A stretch of 64,000 nucleotides of DNA from Rhodanobacter denitrificans (GCF_003335105.1 NZ_QFWQ01000006.1:310001-374000); one strand, 5' to 3'. Positions 8,752-17,334 are shown, counted from the first letter of the stretch. The notes: a model not told the origin generated them from the sequence alone. Numbers and translations are program-made.

Positions 8752-9648
8752 TCAGTCGAGCCGGATGCCGGCGAGGCGCTCCAGCGCCTCGGCGTACTTG
8801 GCGGCGGTGCGCGCGATCACCTCGTCCGGAATCACCGGACCGGGCGGGGTCTTGTTCCAGCCCTGCGCCTCCAGCCAGTCGCGCACGAACTGCTTGTCGT
8901 AGCTGGGCGGGCTGATGCCGACCCGGTACTGGTCGGCCGGCCAGTAGCGCGTGGAGTCGGGCGTCAGCATCTCGTCCATCACGTACAGCTTGCCGTCCGC
9001 ATCGGTGCCGAACTCGAACTTGGTGTCGGCGAGGATGATGCCGCGTTCGGCCGCATAGGCGGCGGCCCAGCGGTAGATCGCCAGGGTGGCGTCGCGCACC
9101 TTTCCGGCCAGCTCGCGGCCCACCAGGTCCACCACGGCGTCGAAGCTCACGTTCTCGTCGTGGTCGCCCACCGCGGCCTTGGTCGAGGGGGTGAAGATCG
9201 GCTCGGGCAGCTGCTGCGCCTGCTTCAGGCCCGCGGGCAGCGCGATGCCGCATACGGCGCCGGTCTTCTGGTAATCCTTCCAGCCCGAGCCGATCAGGTA
9301 GCCGCGGGCGATGCATTCCACGGGCACCGGCTTCAGCCGCCGCGTCACCACCGCGCGCTTCGCGTAGAGCGCGAGGTCGGTGCCGGGCGGCAGCACCTCG
9401 GCCAGCGGCACGTCGAGCAGGTGGTTCGGTATCAGGTGCGCGGTCTTGCCGAACCAGAAGTTGGAGATCTGGGTGAGCATCTCGCCCTTGCCCGGGATTG
9501 GGTTGGGCAGCACCACATCGAACGCCGACAGCCGGTCCGTGGCGACCATCAGCAGCCGATCGTCGGACAACGCGTATACATCGCGCACCTTGCCGCGGTG
9601 GATCAGCTCGAGGCCGGACAGGTTCGATTGCGGCAGGGTGGTGGGCAC
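8752..9648 (-). CDS. purC: Phosphoribosylaminoimidazole-succinocarboxamide (SAICAR) synthase
   Basis: Catalyses the ATP-dependent joining of aspartate to CAIR in purine synthesis. 298 aa. The N-terminus has the SAICAR synthase start (HRGKVRDVY). A central [17 protein letters not shown] matches the first family signature, and [10 protein letters not shown] with [14 protein letters not shown] matches the second. The likely start is GTG at 9648, giving [10 protein letters not shown], which aligns with the MSTTLLQS start I recall from Xanthomonas. GTGGAAC lies upstream as a possible ribosome site. An alternative GTG is at 9663. The frame extends further upstream with no homology. Confidence 0.95.
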   Translation of the reverse strand: MPTTLPQSNLSGLELIHRGKVRDVYALSDDRLLMVATDRLSAFDVVLPNPIPGKGEMLTQISNFWFGKTAHLIPNHLLDVPLAEVLPPGTDLALYAKRAVVTRRLKPVPVECIARGYLIGSGWKDYQKTGAVCGIALPAGLKQAQQLPEPIFTPSTKAAVGDHDENVSFDAVVDLVGRELAGKVRDATLAIYRWAAAYAAERGIILADTKFEFGTDADGKLYVMDEMLTPDSTRYWPADQYRVGISPPSYDKQFVRDWLEAQGWNKTPPGPVIPDEVIARTAAKYAEALERLAGIRLD

Positions 9649-9775
9649 GGCGGCGGGTTCCACGTGGCGGGGAAGCGCCCATTCTAGCCGCTGCGGCCGT
9701 GGCGCCGGAAACGCCGCCTCGGGAAATCGGGGCGCGCTGCTAGAATTGGCGACCTTTGGCCCCCATTGGTTGCCG

Positions 9776-10090
9776 ATGCGAATCCTATTGCTCGCGGCGC
9801 TCTGCCTGCTCGCCGCCCTGCCGCTCCGTGCGCAGACCCCGACGCCGCCGACCCGGCTGGGCCTGTGCGCCGCCTGCCACGGTGCCAGTGGCCACGCCAG
9901 CATGCCAGGCGTGCCGCACCTGGCCGGGCAGCGGCTGGACTACCTGCGCGACGCGCTGAGGCAGTACCGCGATGGCCGCCGCAACGTAGCGGTGATGCGC
10001 GCCGCGGTCGGTCCGATCAGCGACGCCGAGCTCGACGCGCTGGCGCACTGGTATAGCGCGCAGCCACCGCAGGCGCAGGGGAATCCATGA
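9776..10090 (+). CDS. Small c-type cytochrome, secreted
   Basis: A 104-aa periplasmic monoheme cytochrome c of the c4/c5 or c553 type. It has a Sec signal peptide ([19 protein letters not shown]), the heme-binding CAACH motif about 30 residues in, and [13 protein letters not shown], common in cytochrome c4-like proteins. The Met in [11 protein letters not shown] is the likely sixth heme ligand. The stop overlaps the start of the djlA-like gene by 4 bases. Its redox partner is not evident here. Confidence 0.85.
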   Translation: MRILLLAALCLLAALPLRAQTPTPPTRLGLCAACHGASGHASMPGVPHLAGQRLDYLRDALRQYRDGRRNVAVMRAAVGPISDAELDALAHWYSAQPPQAQGNP

Positions 10091-10905
10091 GTTACACCTA
10101 TACGTTGTGGTTCGCGTTCTTCGGCCTGATCATCGGGCACCTGCCTGGCGCGATCACCGGCGCGGTGATCGGCCTGATCTTCGACAACATGCGCTACAGC
10201 CAGCGCAGGAACGCCACGCCGGAAGCCGGCGGCTTCGTCGGCCCGCTGTTCACCCTGCTTGGTGCGGTGGCGAAGTCCGACGGCCGCGTGTCGGAGCAGG
10301 AGATCGCAGTCGCCGAACGCCTGATGACGCGGATGAACCTGGACGCCGAGCTGCGCAGGCAGGCAGTGGTCAGCTTCAACGTCGGCAAGCAGCCGGAGTT
10401 CGACGTCACCCAGACCATCGCCGCGCTGCGCAACTGGGTCGGCCTGCGCCGCGACCACGCGTTCCCGGTGCTCGACGTGGTGATCGAGACCGTGCTGGCC
10501 GAAGGCAACCCGCCGCCGGAGAAGATGGCGATCCTGCGCCAGCTGGCGTTCGCGCTGCGGGTCAGCGACATGGAGCTGATGGCGCTGATGGCGATGAAGG
10601 GTTACGCCTGGAACGCCGGCCCGGGCGGCTCGCGCGGTTACGGTGGCGGCCAGGCCCACGGCAACGGTGGCGGCTACGTACCGCCGCAGCGCGCCGCGCA
10701 GGGACCGGACCCGTATGCGGTGCTCGGCATCGACCGCAGCGCCGACGACCGCGCGGTCAAGCGCGCCTACCGCAAGCTCATTTCCGAACACCATCCCGAC
10801 CGCCTCGGCGACCTGCCCGAGGACATGCGCAAGCGGGCCGAGGCACGCGCCAGCGAGATCAACGCCGCGTACGACCGGATCAAGGAAGCGCGCGGATTCA
10901 AGTAG
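10087..10905 (+). CDS. djlA: DjlA-like membrane-anchored J-domain co-chaperone
   Basis: A 272-aa co-chaperone for DnaK. A single N-terminal transmembrane segment rich in glycine (FFGLIIGHLPGAITGAVIG) is followed by a TerB-like helical domain (about residues 50-170), a Gly-rich linker, and a C-terminal J domain from DPYAVLGIDRSA onward with the HPD tripeptide in EHHPDRLG. This order matches DjlA. The ATG overlaps the cytochrome gene stop. The stop codon TAG lies inside the GTAG head of a downstream palindromic repeat. Confidence 0.9.
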   Translation: MSYTYTLWFAFFGLIIGHLPGAITGAVIGLIFDNMRYSQRRNATPEAGGFVGPLFTLLGAVAKSDGRVSEQEIAVAERLMTRMNLDAELRRQAVVSFNVGKQPEFDVTQTIAALRNWVGLRRDHAFPVLDVVIETVLAEGNPPPEKMAILRQLAFALRVSDMELMALMAMKGYAWNAGPGGSRGYGGGQAHGNGGGYVPPQRAAQGPDPYAVLGIDRSADDRAVKRAYRKLISEHHPDRLGDLPEDMRKRAEARASEINAAYDRIKEARGFK

Positions 10906-10991
10906 GAGCCCGCTGGCGGGCGATGCCTTTTTCGCCCTGATGTCACTTCGCAACACCAGAGCAGGAGCGTCGCCCGCCAGCGGGCTCCTAC
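10902..10991. repeat. Long GTAGGAG palindromic repeat pair
   Basis: GTAGGAGCCCGCTGGCGGGCG at the left and its near-perfect reverse complement at the right (ending CGGGCTCCTAC), with about 45 bases between. This is a different family from the GTAGGGCGGGC units but has the same GTAG head. It could form a long hairpin and may end djlA transcription. It supplies the djlA stop codon. Confidence 0.85.
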
Positions 10992-11022
10992 AATCGCGTC
11001 TCCGACATACCGGATAGCCGTC

Positions 11023-11691
11023 ATGAGCAAGCAAACCGCCGTCATCGCCCCGTCCATCCTCGCCGCCGATTTCGCCCGGCTCGGCGAGGACACCGCCGCG
11101 GCGCTCGCCGCCGGCGCCGACTGGGTGCACTTCGACGTGATGGACAACCATTACGTGCCGAACCTCACGATCGGCCCGATGGTGCTGCAGTCGCTGCGCA
11201 AGTACGGCATCGCCGCGCCGATCGACGTGCACCTGATGGTCAAGCCGGTCGACCGCATCGTGCCGGACTTCGCCAAGGCCGGTGCCAGCCTGATCAGCTT
11301 CCATCCGGAGGCGAGCGAGCACATCGATCGCACGCTGGGGCTGATCAGGGAGTCGGGCTGCCAGGCCGGACTGGTGTTCAACCCGGCCACGCCGCTGGAT
11401 TACCTCGATTACGTGATGGATAAACTCGACCTGATCCTGATCATGTCGGTCAACCCCGGCTTCGGCGGGCAGAAATTCATCCCCGGCGCGCTGGAGAAGC
11501 TGCGTCAGGCGCGTCAGCGCATCGACGCCAGCGGCCGCGCGATCCGGCTGGAAGTCGACGGCGGCGTCACCGCCGACAACATCGGTGCGATTGCCGCCGC
11601 CGGTGCCGACACCTTCGTCGCCGGTTCCGCGATCTTCCATGCGAAGGATTACCGTGCCGAGATCGCCGCCATGCGCAAGGCGATCGGGTAG
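11023..11691 (+). CDS. rpe: Ribulose-phosphate 3-epimerase
   Basis: Interconverts ribulose-5-phosphate and xylulose-5-phosphate in the pentose phosphate and Calvin pathways. 222 aa, the full family length. A TIM-barrel start [14 protein letters not shown] is followed by [17 protein letters not shown] (metal His and catalytic Asp), VDVHLMVKP-type strand [22 protein letters not shown], and the second catalytic Asp in [12 protein letters not shown], then [12 protein letters not shown] at the phosphate-binding end. No plus-strand terminator follows directly. Confidence 0.97.
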   Translation: MSKQTAVIAPSILAADFARLGEDTAAALAAGADWVHFDVMDNHYVPNLTIGPMVLQSLRKYGIAAPIDVHLMVKPVDRIVPDFAKAGASLISFHPEASEHIDRTLGLIRESGCQAGLVFNPATPLDYLDYVMDKLDLILIMSVNPGFGGQKFIPGALEKLRQARQRIDASGRAIRLEVDGGVTADNIGAIAAAGADTFVAGSAIFHAKDYRAEIAAMRKAIG

Positions 11692-11763
11692 GCCTGCGCG
11701 GTGCCATGCGCCATGCGTTAGGCGCTAGGCCAGCTACTCCGGCCGCGGCCGGTCGGCCACGCA

Positions 11764-11930
11764 CATAAAAATCCCGGTGCAGCGGGGGCTGCACCGGGAA
11801 AAACGTCGTCTTGGACGTGAGAGGGAACACCATTGATTGGTGTGCCGGCACGGCCGCTTTACAGGGGAGAGTCGACTGCCGTGCCGGCACGTTCCACGGC
11901 AAGAGGAACGCTACCAATCAGTAGTGTTGA
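11764..11930 (-). ncRNA. Candidate structured small RNA (three-way junction plus terminator)
   Basis: Read on the minus strand, this gene-free stretch folds strongly. An outer stem pairs AACACTACTGATTGGT (from 11927) with ACCAATCAATGGTGTT (to 11826), 15 of 16 positions including one wobble. Inside it sit a short hairpin (GTTCC...GGAAC, 11891-11909) and a 13-bp perfect stem (GTGCCGGCACGGC with its complement) that closes a loop containing CTCTCCCC. A Rho-independent terminator follows about 30 bases downstream. Outer stem, two inner hairpins and terminator fit a small regulatory RNA. The C-rich loops recall RNAs that pair with Shine-Dalgarno sequences, but that role is inference. No clear promoter is seen, and it could be the 3' part of a longer transcript. 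Confidence 0.5.
11765..11799 (-). terminator. Rho-independent terminator (minus strand)
   Basis: An 11-bp perfect stem, TCCCGGTGCAG paired with CTGCACCGGGA (11772-11782 with 11789-11799). On the minus strand a run of five Ts follows. On the plus strand only As follow, so it does not serve rpe. Confidence 0.8.
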
Positions 11931-12001
11931 CCGGGTCGTTCCGGTTTGGTTCCCACGCGTTCATGAACGGGCCGCCGGCGCGCCGCGATGCGCCCTGGTG
12001 C

Positions 12002-12025
12002 GAAAAAATCCCCTCGGGGGAGGGG
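12002..12025 (-). terminator. Rho-independent terminator (minus strand)
   Basis: A 7-bp perfect stem TCCCCTC/GAGGGGA with a four-base loop. On the minus strand it is followed by six Ts. It lies just downstream of the two small minus-strand frames at 12063-12321. Confidence 0.75.
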
Positions 12026-12062
12026 ACAAGGAACCACCATGTCGGACGGAATGGGCGCAGGG

Positions 12063-12194
12063 TTACAGGGGTTGCCAGTCGGGATCGGGGTCGTCCTGCC
12101 CCGCGCCCGGCGCGATTCCCTTCGCGCCGGGCGCAACGCGGCCTTCCACGGCAAACCGGTCGAGCGGATTCGGATCGGGACGGAGCGGGTTCAC
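12063..12194 (-). CDS. Very small Pro/Asp-rich protein, unknown
   Basis: A 43-aa frame beginning with GTG, preceded by GAGGGGG at about 5-6 bases, which is a strong ribosome site. The product is rich in Pro, Asp and Gly and ends DPDPDWQPL, with no membrane segment. I recognise no family. It follows the 38-aa frame by 10 bases and is followed by a terminator, so the pair looks like a real small operon and not noise. Support is the ribosome site, order and terminator only. Confidence 0.4.
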   Translation of the reverse strand: MNPLRPDPNPLDRFAVEGRVAPGAKGIAPGAGQDDPDPDWQPL

Positions 12195-12204
12195 GGCGTC
12201 CCCC

Positions 12205-12321
12205 TCAAAGGCTGAGCAGCAGGGCGAGCAGCAGGGCGCCCAGCGCCAAGGCGACCCGCAGCGGTTCGAAGCCGTGCAGTTCGGCGTTGGGGTCGCGTTC
12301 GGTGGATTCGGTTCTGGGCAT
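12205..12321 (-). CDS. Very small single-helix membrane protein, unknown
   Basis: A 38-aa frame. A charged N-terminal half (MPRTESTERDPNAEL) is followed by a C-terminal hydrophobic helix of Leu and Ala that ends at the stop, the layout of a tail-anchored small membrane protein. GGGAA lies 7 bases before the ATG. It is transcribed away from the response regulator gene and shares its 178-base upstream region, so it could be a target or partner of that two-component system; this is inference. Confidence 0.45.
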   Translation of the reverse strand: MPRTESTERDPNAELHGFEPLRVALALGALLLALLLSL

Positions 12322-12499
12322 CGCGGCATTCCCGGTCGGCTGGCTGGGGCCTATCAGACCGCGGCTGCGGGCGCTGGCGCCGGCGCAATCGGGCCGGGCG
12401 GCTGCCGGCATGTGGCAAAACGCGGGCAACCGCGCCGCGCGGCTTGCGCGCGTGCGATTCGCATAGCACGCTGCGCGCACTGTCATCAGGGAGCGCGCC

Positions 12500-13189
12500 A
12501 TGGGCCGCAGCATTGCCATCGTCGAGGACGAACCGCTGATCCGCGCCAACTACGTCGAGGCGCTGAACCGCTTCGGCTACGACGCGCGCGGCTACGGCTC
12601 GCGGCAGGAGGCATCCGGCGCGTTCGCGATGCGCCTGCCGGAGCTGGTGATCATCGACATCGGCCTGGGCGACGAGCCGGAGGGCGGTTTCGACCTGTGC
12701 CGCGAGCTGCGCGCGAAATCGGCCACGCTGCCGATCATTTTCCTCACCGCGCGCGACTCGGATTTCGACGTGATCTCCGGCCTGCGCCTGGGCGCCGACG
12801 ACTATCTCAGCAAGGACACCAGCCTGCACCAGCTGGCCGCGCGCATCGCCGCGCTGTTCCGCCGCATCGAATCGCTGAAGGTGCCGGCCAGCAGCGAGAC
12901 GGTGATCGAGCACGGACCGCTGAAACTGGAATCCGAGCGCATGCGCATCACCTGGAACGGCGAGGAGATCCCGCTCACCGTCACCGAATTCTGGATGGTG
13001 CACACGCTGATCCGCTTCCCCGGCCACGTGAAGAACCGCGACCAGCTGATGCGCGAGGCGGAGCTGGTGGTGGACGACGCCACCATCACCTCGCACATCA
13101 AGCGCATCCGCAAGAAGTTCATCGCGGTGGCGCCCGAGTTCGACGCGATCGAGACGGTGCACGGCGTCGGCTACCGGTGGAAGCCGTGA
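12500..13189 (+). CDS. OmpR-type response regulator, dedicated-sortase-system subfamily
   Basis: A 229-aa DNA-binding response regulator. The receiver domain has the acidic pocket (VEDE), phospho-acceptor Asp53 in LVIIDIGLGD, Thr in IFLTARD, and Lys in LSKDTS. A winged-helix effector domain follows from about residue 135, ending HGVGYRWKP. The sequence style, including the IGLGDEPEGGFDLCRELR loop, matches the regulator subfamily defined as the proteobacterial dedicated sortase system response regulator (TIGR03787). GGGAG precedes the ATG. It is the first gene of an operon with the secreted protein and kinase; its stop overlaps the next start as GTGA. Confidence 0.85.
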   Translation: MGRSIAIVEDEPLIRANYVEALNRFGYDARGYGSRQEASGAFAMRLPELVIIDIGLGDEPEGGFDLCRELRAKSATLPIIFLTARDSDFDVISGLRLGADDYLSKDTSLHQLAARIAALFRRIESLKVPASSETVIEHGPLKLESERMRITWNGEEIPLTVTEFWMVHTLIRFPGHVKNRDQLMREAELVVDDATITSHIKRIRKKFIAVAPEFDAIETVHGVGYRWKP

Positions 13190-13770
13190 GGCGGCGCGTC
13201 TGGGCGGCGCTGGCGCTGTGCGCGTTCGCTGCGCTGGCGCAGGCCAGCGGCAAGGACGACGGCGTGCTGGCGCGCGGCGCACGCGACGGCGCCGCGCCGG
13301 CCTGGGCGATCAGCGCGGCCACCCCGGCCGGCTGGACCCGCGACTGTTGCACCTACGCGCGCGCGATCGGCGTCAATGCGGTGCTGTACCAGGGTGAATG
13401 GAGCGGCAAGCCGCAGCGGGTGATGGTGCTCAACGTGTGGCCGCGCCAACTGGCCACGCTGGCCGACGAGGTGCAGGCCGACCGCAAGCGCTACCTGCAG
13501 CACGACCCCGCCGGCAAGGTATCCGGCTTCGCCGTGCGGCATCCGGTCATGCCGTGCGAGGCCTCGGTCTACCAGGGCAGCGACCATGTCGACGACGTGC
13601 TGGTGTTCTGCGATCCGGGCACGGCCAGCGGCGTGCGGCTGAGCTGGTCGATGGCGTTCGACGACGCCGACCCGTCGAGCCGCGCGCTGCTCGACGACTT
13701 CATGCGCGTGGTGGTAGCCACGCGCTGGTCAAGGGACCACACCGTGACCTCGCCCGCGCGTGGCCGCTGA
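13186..13770 (+). CDS. Secreted protein of unknown function between regulator and kinase
   Basis: A 194-aa protein starting at a GTG that overlaps the regulator stop. A signal peptide (RRRVWAALALCAFAALAQA) is visible. The mature part contains paired cysteines in the RDCCTYAR stretch and single cysteines in MPCEASVY and VFCDPG. I do not recognise a family. Its place between the regulator and sensor genes suggests a periplasmic accessory or ligand-sensing protein for the kinase, which is inference from position only. Confidence 0.7.
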   Translation: MRRRVWAALALCAFAALAQASGKDDGVLARGARDGAAPAWAISAATPAGWTRDCCTYARAIGVNAVLYQGEWSGKPQRVMVLNVWPRQLATLADEVQADRKRYLQHDPAGKVSGFAVRHPVMPCEASVYQGSDHVDDVLVFCDPGTASGVRLSWSMAFDDADPSSRALLDDFMRVVVATRWSRDHTVTSPARGR

Positions 13771-13782
13771 CCGCCGGCGCCG

Positions 13783-15801
13783 ATGACCCTGCGCCGCAAG
13801 CTGCTGCTGGTTGCGCTGTGCACGCTGGCGTTGCCGGTGGCCGGCTGGCTGTATGTGCGGCAGATGGAGACGCTGCTGCGCGAGGGGCAGTCGCAGGCGC
13901 TGCTGGCCTCGGCCGGCGCGGTGGCGCGCAGCCTGGTGGTGACCGGCGCGGTGGCGCCGGATTCCGCCGGCCCGGGCTGGTACGTGCAGCAGGCGCCGAA
14001 CCCGATCACCGTCGACGGCTACGGCGACGACTGGGCGCCGCTGACGCCGTGGAGCCAGCCGCTGGGCGCGCGCGGCAAGCTGCTGCTGGCCGCGGATGAC
14101 GACTGGCTGTATCTGTACGCCGACGTGCGTGCCACCCGCCGCAGCCGCGCCGATGCGGACGATGCGGATGCGCTGGCGGCCGATCACCTGATCCTAGCGC
14201 TGGACAACGTCAACGGGCGGCGCCGCTACCTGCTGGCCAGCGCGGCGCCGGGGCCGTTCACCGCGCGGCCGCTCGATCCGCCGGTCGACGGTTTGCCGGA
14301 GGCGATCGCCGCGCAATGGCAGGAGGACGGCAGCGGCTACCGGGTCGAGCTGCGCCTTCCGCGTGATCTCCGTCTGCGCGCGCTCGGTGTCGGCGTATAC
14401 GACGCGGCGGCGGGCGGCGATCGGATGGCTGCCGACACGCGGCCGCTGCTCGGCTATTCGGACAAGCTCGCCAGCGAGCTCGCGCAGCTGGTACCCGATC
14501 GCGTGCAGGCGCGCGTGCTGGCGTCGCGGGGCTGGCTGCTGGCACGCAGCGGCCGCCTGAACACCGCGCCCGGCAGCGACGGCCAGCCGGGCTGGTTCGC
14601 CGCGCTGGTCTACCGCTCGCTGCTGGCGACCCGGCTGGAGGACGCCAGCCTGTGGTCGCAGGACGTGCCGCGGCTGGATACCCGCGAAGTGGCCGCGGCG
14701 GCTGCCGGCAGGCCGGTGTCGGTGTGGCGCAGCGGCGAGGAGCGCGGCAGCGTGGTGCTGGCCGCCGCGGTGCCGATCGAACACGCTGGCAGGGTCGATG
14801 GCGTGCTGCTGCTGGAGCAGGCCAGCCGCACGGTGCCGCTGCTGGCCAACCGCGCGCTGTTCGGCCTGCTGCTGACCAGCTTCGGCGTGCTGCTGGTGGC
14901 CGGCGGCATCCTGCTGCTGTTCGCCACGCGGCTGAGCCTGCGCCTGGGCCGCCTGCGCAACGCGGCCGAGCGCGCCCAGCTCAACGATGGACGTCTGGAC
15001 GGCCTGTTCGAGCGCGGCAAGTTTCCGATGACCGACGCGCCCGACGAGATCGGCGACCTGGCACGGAGCTTCGAGCGGCTGTTCGAGGTGGTCGGCAGCT
15101 ACACCGATTACCTGCGTACGCTGGCCTCGAAGCTTTCGCACGAACTCAACACGCCGCTGGCGATCGTGAAATCGTCGCTGGACAACCTCGAGCATGCCGC
15201 CTTGCCGGCGGAGGCGCAGCCGTACCTGGCGCGCGCCCGCGATGGCGTGGCGCGGCTGGGCGCACTGGTGCGCGCGATGAGCGAGTCGAGCCGGATGGAA
15301 CGCTCGATCCTTGCCGCCGAACCCGAGGACGTCGACCTGCGCGACGTGGTGCGCGGCTGTGCCGATGCCTACCGGCCCCTGATCGGCGCGCGCCGGCTCG
15401 ACTGCATGCTGCCCGATGCGCCGCTGTACCTGCACTGTGCGCCCGAGCTGATCGCACAGGCGCTGGACAAGCTGCTCGACAACGCGTTGTCGTTCACGCC
15501 GCCGGATGGCTGGCTGCGCCTCGCGCTGCGCGCCACGCCCGAGGGCGCCGAGATCGAGCTGGCCAACCAGGGCCAGCCACTGCCCGCGGCGATGCAGGGC
15601 CGGTTGTTCGACTCGCTGGTCAGCCTGCGCGACAAGGCCACCCCCGGCGACGCCCCGCACCTGGGCCTGGGCCTGTATGTGGTGCGGCTGGTGGCCGAAC
15701 GCCACGGCGGCATCGCCGGCGCACGCAACCTCGACGACGGCAGCGGCGTGGCGTTCTCGCTGCGCCTGCGCGGCATGCCGCGGCAGCGGCTGAGTGGCTG
15801 A
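13783..15801 (+). CDS. Sensor histidine kinase, dedicated-sortase-system subfamily
   Basis: A 672-aa inner-membrane sensor kinase. A first membrane helix (about residues 5-22) is followed by a long periplasmic region that includes a carbohydrate-binding-like beta domain starting at NPITVDGYGDDWAPL. A second helix (about 362-385) and a HAMP-type linker come next, then the H-box SHELNTPLAIV with His453, an N box in LDKLLDNALSF, and a shortened G-box around LGLGLYVVRLV. Length and the extra periplasmic domain match the sortase-system kinase family (TIGR03785). The cognate regulator is two genes upstream. No sortase or LPXTG protein is in this window. Confidence 0.85.
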   Translation: MTLRRKLLLVALCTLALPVAGWLYVRQMETLLREGQSQALLASAGAVARSLVVTGAVAPDSAGPGWYVQQAPNPITVDGYGDDWAPLTPWSQPLGARGKLLLAADDDWLYLYADVRATRRSRADADDADALAADHLILALDNVNGRRRYLLASAAPGPFTARPLDPPVDGLPEAIAAQWQEDGSGYRVELRLPRDLRLRALGVGVYDAAAGGDRMAADTRPLLGYSDKLASELAQLVPDRVQARVLASRGWLLARSGRLNTAPGSDGQPGWFAALVYRSLLATRLEDASLWSQDVPRLDTREVAAAAAGRPVSVWRSGEERGSVVLAAAVPIEHAGRVDGVLLLEQASRTVPLLANRALFGLLLTSFGVLLVAGGILLLFATRLSLRLGRLRNAAERAQLNDGRLDGLFERGKFPMTDAPDEIGDLARSFERLFEVVGSYTDYLRTLASKLSHELNTPLAIVKSSLDNLEHAALPAEAQPYLARARDGVARLGALVRAMSESSRMERSILAAEPEDVDLRDVVRGCADAYRPLIGARRLDCMLPDAPLYLHCAPELIAQALDKLLDNALSFTPPDGWLRLALRATPEGAEIELANQGQPLPAAMQGRLFDSLVSLRDKATPGDAPHLGLGLYVVRLVAERHGGIAGARNLDDGSGVAFSLRLRGMPRQRLSG

Positions 15802-15858
15802 GGCCGCGCTTCGCCTACAATGGCCGCTTCCTCGTTTGGCCATCCGGATCCCCCCTAC

Positions 15859-17334
15859 GTGATCTCCCGAGACGAATTTGACGCGCTGGCTGCCCAGGGG
15901 CATACGCGCATCCCGCTGGTGCGTGAGGTGTTCTCCGACCTCGACACGCCGCTGTCGGTGTACCTGAAGCTGGCCGACGGGCCGTACACCTTCCTGTTCG
16001 AGTCGGTCGAGGGCGGCGCCACCTGGGGACGCTATTCGATCATCGGGCTGCCCGCGAAGCGGGTGTACCGCCTGCGCGGGCATGAGCTGGAAGTGGAAGA
16101 CGCCGGCGAGGTCACTGGGCGCCGGCATCTCGATGACCCGCTGGCGGAGATCGAGAAGCTGCGCGCGCAGTACGACGTGCCGCGGCTGCCGCAGCTGCCC
16201 GCATTCTCGGGCGGCCTGGTCGGCTACTTCGGCTTCGAGACGATCGGCTACATCGAGCCGCGCCTGGCGCAGTGGGATCGCGCCGACGAGCTGGGCACGC
16301 CCGACGTGCTCCTGATGCTGGCTGAGGAAGTGGCGGTATTCGACAACCTCAAGGGCCGGCTGTACCTGATCGTGCATGCGGACCCCGCGCAGCCGCAGGC
16401 CTACGCCGCCGCGCAGCGCCGGCTCGACGCGCTGGTCTACCGGCTGCGCCAGGGCGGAGCTTCCTACCCGCAGCTCACCCAGTCGACCGCGCTGGACGAG
16501 GGCGACTTCAAGTCCTCGTTCACCCGGGACGAGTTCGAGGCGATGGTGGAGAAGGCGAAGGAATACATCCGCGCCGGCGACATCTTCCAGGTGGTGCCGT
16601 CGCAGCGGCTCAGCGTCGGCTTCAACGCGCGGCCGGTGGACGTGTACCGCGCGCTGCGCGCACTGAACCCCTCGCCGTACATGTACTTCGTCGACCTGGG
16701 CGAAACGCAGATCGTGGGCTCCTCGCCGGAAATCCTGGCGCGTCTCAAGGACGGCAAGGTGGTGGTGCGTCCGCTGGCCGGCACGCGCCGGCGCGGCGCC
16801 ACAGAAGGGGAAGACCAGGCGCTGGAAGCCGAGCTGCTGGCCGATCCGAAGGAGCGCGCCGAGCACGTGATGCTGATCGACCTCGGCCGCAACGACCTGG
16901 GCCGGATCAGCGAAACCGGCAGCGTGGAAGTGAGCGACTCGTTCGCGATCGAGCGCTACTCGCATGTGATGCACATCGTGTCGCAGGTGCAGGGCACGGT
17001 TCGCGAAGGCCTGAGCTACATGGACGTGCTGAAGGCCACCTTCCCGGCCGGCACGCTCTCGGGCGCGCCGAAGGTGCGCGCGCTGGAGATCATCCAGGAA
17101 CTGGAGCCGGCCAAGCGCAACATCTACGGCGGCGCGATCGGCTGGATCGGCTGGTGGGGCGACGCCGACACCGCCATCGCGATCCGCACCGCGGTGATCC
17201 ACGGCGGCCGCCTGCACGTGCAGGCCGGCGCCGGCATCGTGTTCGACTCCGACCCCGCCGCCGAGTGGGAGGAGACGATGAACAAGGGCCGCGCGTTGTT
17301 CCGCGCGGTGGCGCAGGCGGCGAAGGGGCTGTAG
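15859..17334 (+). CDS. trpE: Anthranilate synthase component I
   Basis: Makes anthranilate from chorismate with the TrpG glutaminase, the first step of tryptophan synthesis. 491 aa. The feedback-binding segment is seen as LESVEGG-type LFESVEGGATWGRYS. The chorismate-binding core has SPEILARL, RPLAGTRRRG, ERAEHVMLIDLGRNDLGR and the late AGAGIVFDSDPAAEW. Homologues begin MISPEQF, which supports the GTG at 15859 (ISRDEF). An ATG at 15820 would add 13 residues without an evident ribosome site. Its partners trpG, trpD and trpC lie 25 kb further on. Confidence 0.95.
   Translation: MISRDEFDALAAQGHTRIPLVREVFSDLDTPLSVYLKLADGPYTFLFESVEGGATWGRYSIIGLPAKRVYRLRGHELEVEDAGEVTGRRHLDDPLAEIEKLRAQYDVPRLPQLPAFSGGLVGYFGFETIGYIEPRLAQWDRADELGTPDVLLMLAEEVAVFDNLKGRLYLIVHADPAQPQAYAAAQRRLDALVYRLRQGGASYPQLTQSTALDEGDFKSSFTRDEFEAMVEKAKEYIRAGDIFQVVPSQRLSVGFNARPVDVYRALRALNPSPYMYFVDLGETQIVGSSPEILARLKDGKVVVRPLAGTRRRGATEGEDQALEAELLADPKERAEHVMLIDLGRNDLGRISETGSVEVSDSFAIERYSHVMHIVSQVQGTVREGLSYMDVLKATFPAGTLSGAPKVRALEIIQELEPAKRNIYGGAIGWIGWWGDADTAIAIRTAVIHGGRLHVQAGAGIVFDSDPAAEWEETMNKGRALFRAVAQAAKGL

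Noticed and set aside
8261-9682. Single long minus-strand frame joining the purC region to the Mpo1-like gene
   Set aside because: Its first two thirds are the wrong frame of purC; only the C-terminal part is the real Mpo1-like protein.
12191-13282. Long minus-strand frame opposite the response regulator
   Set aside because: Antisense to a clear response regulator; shadow composition rich in His, Arg and Gln.
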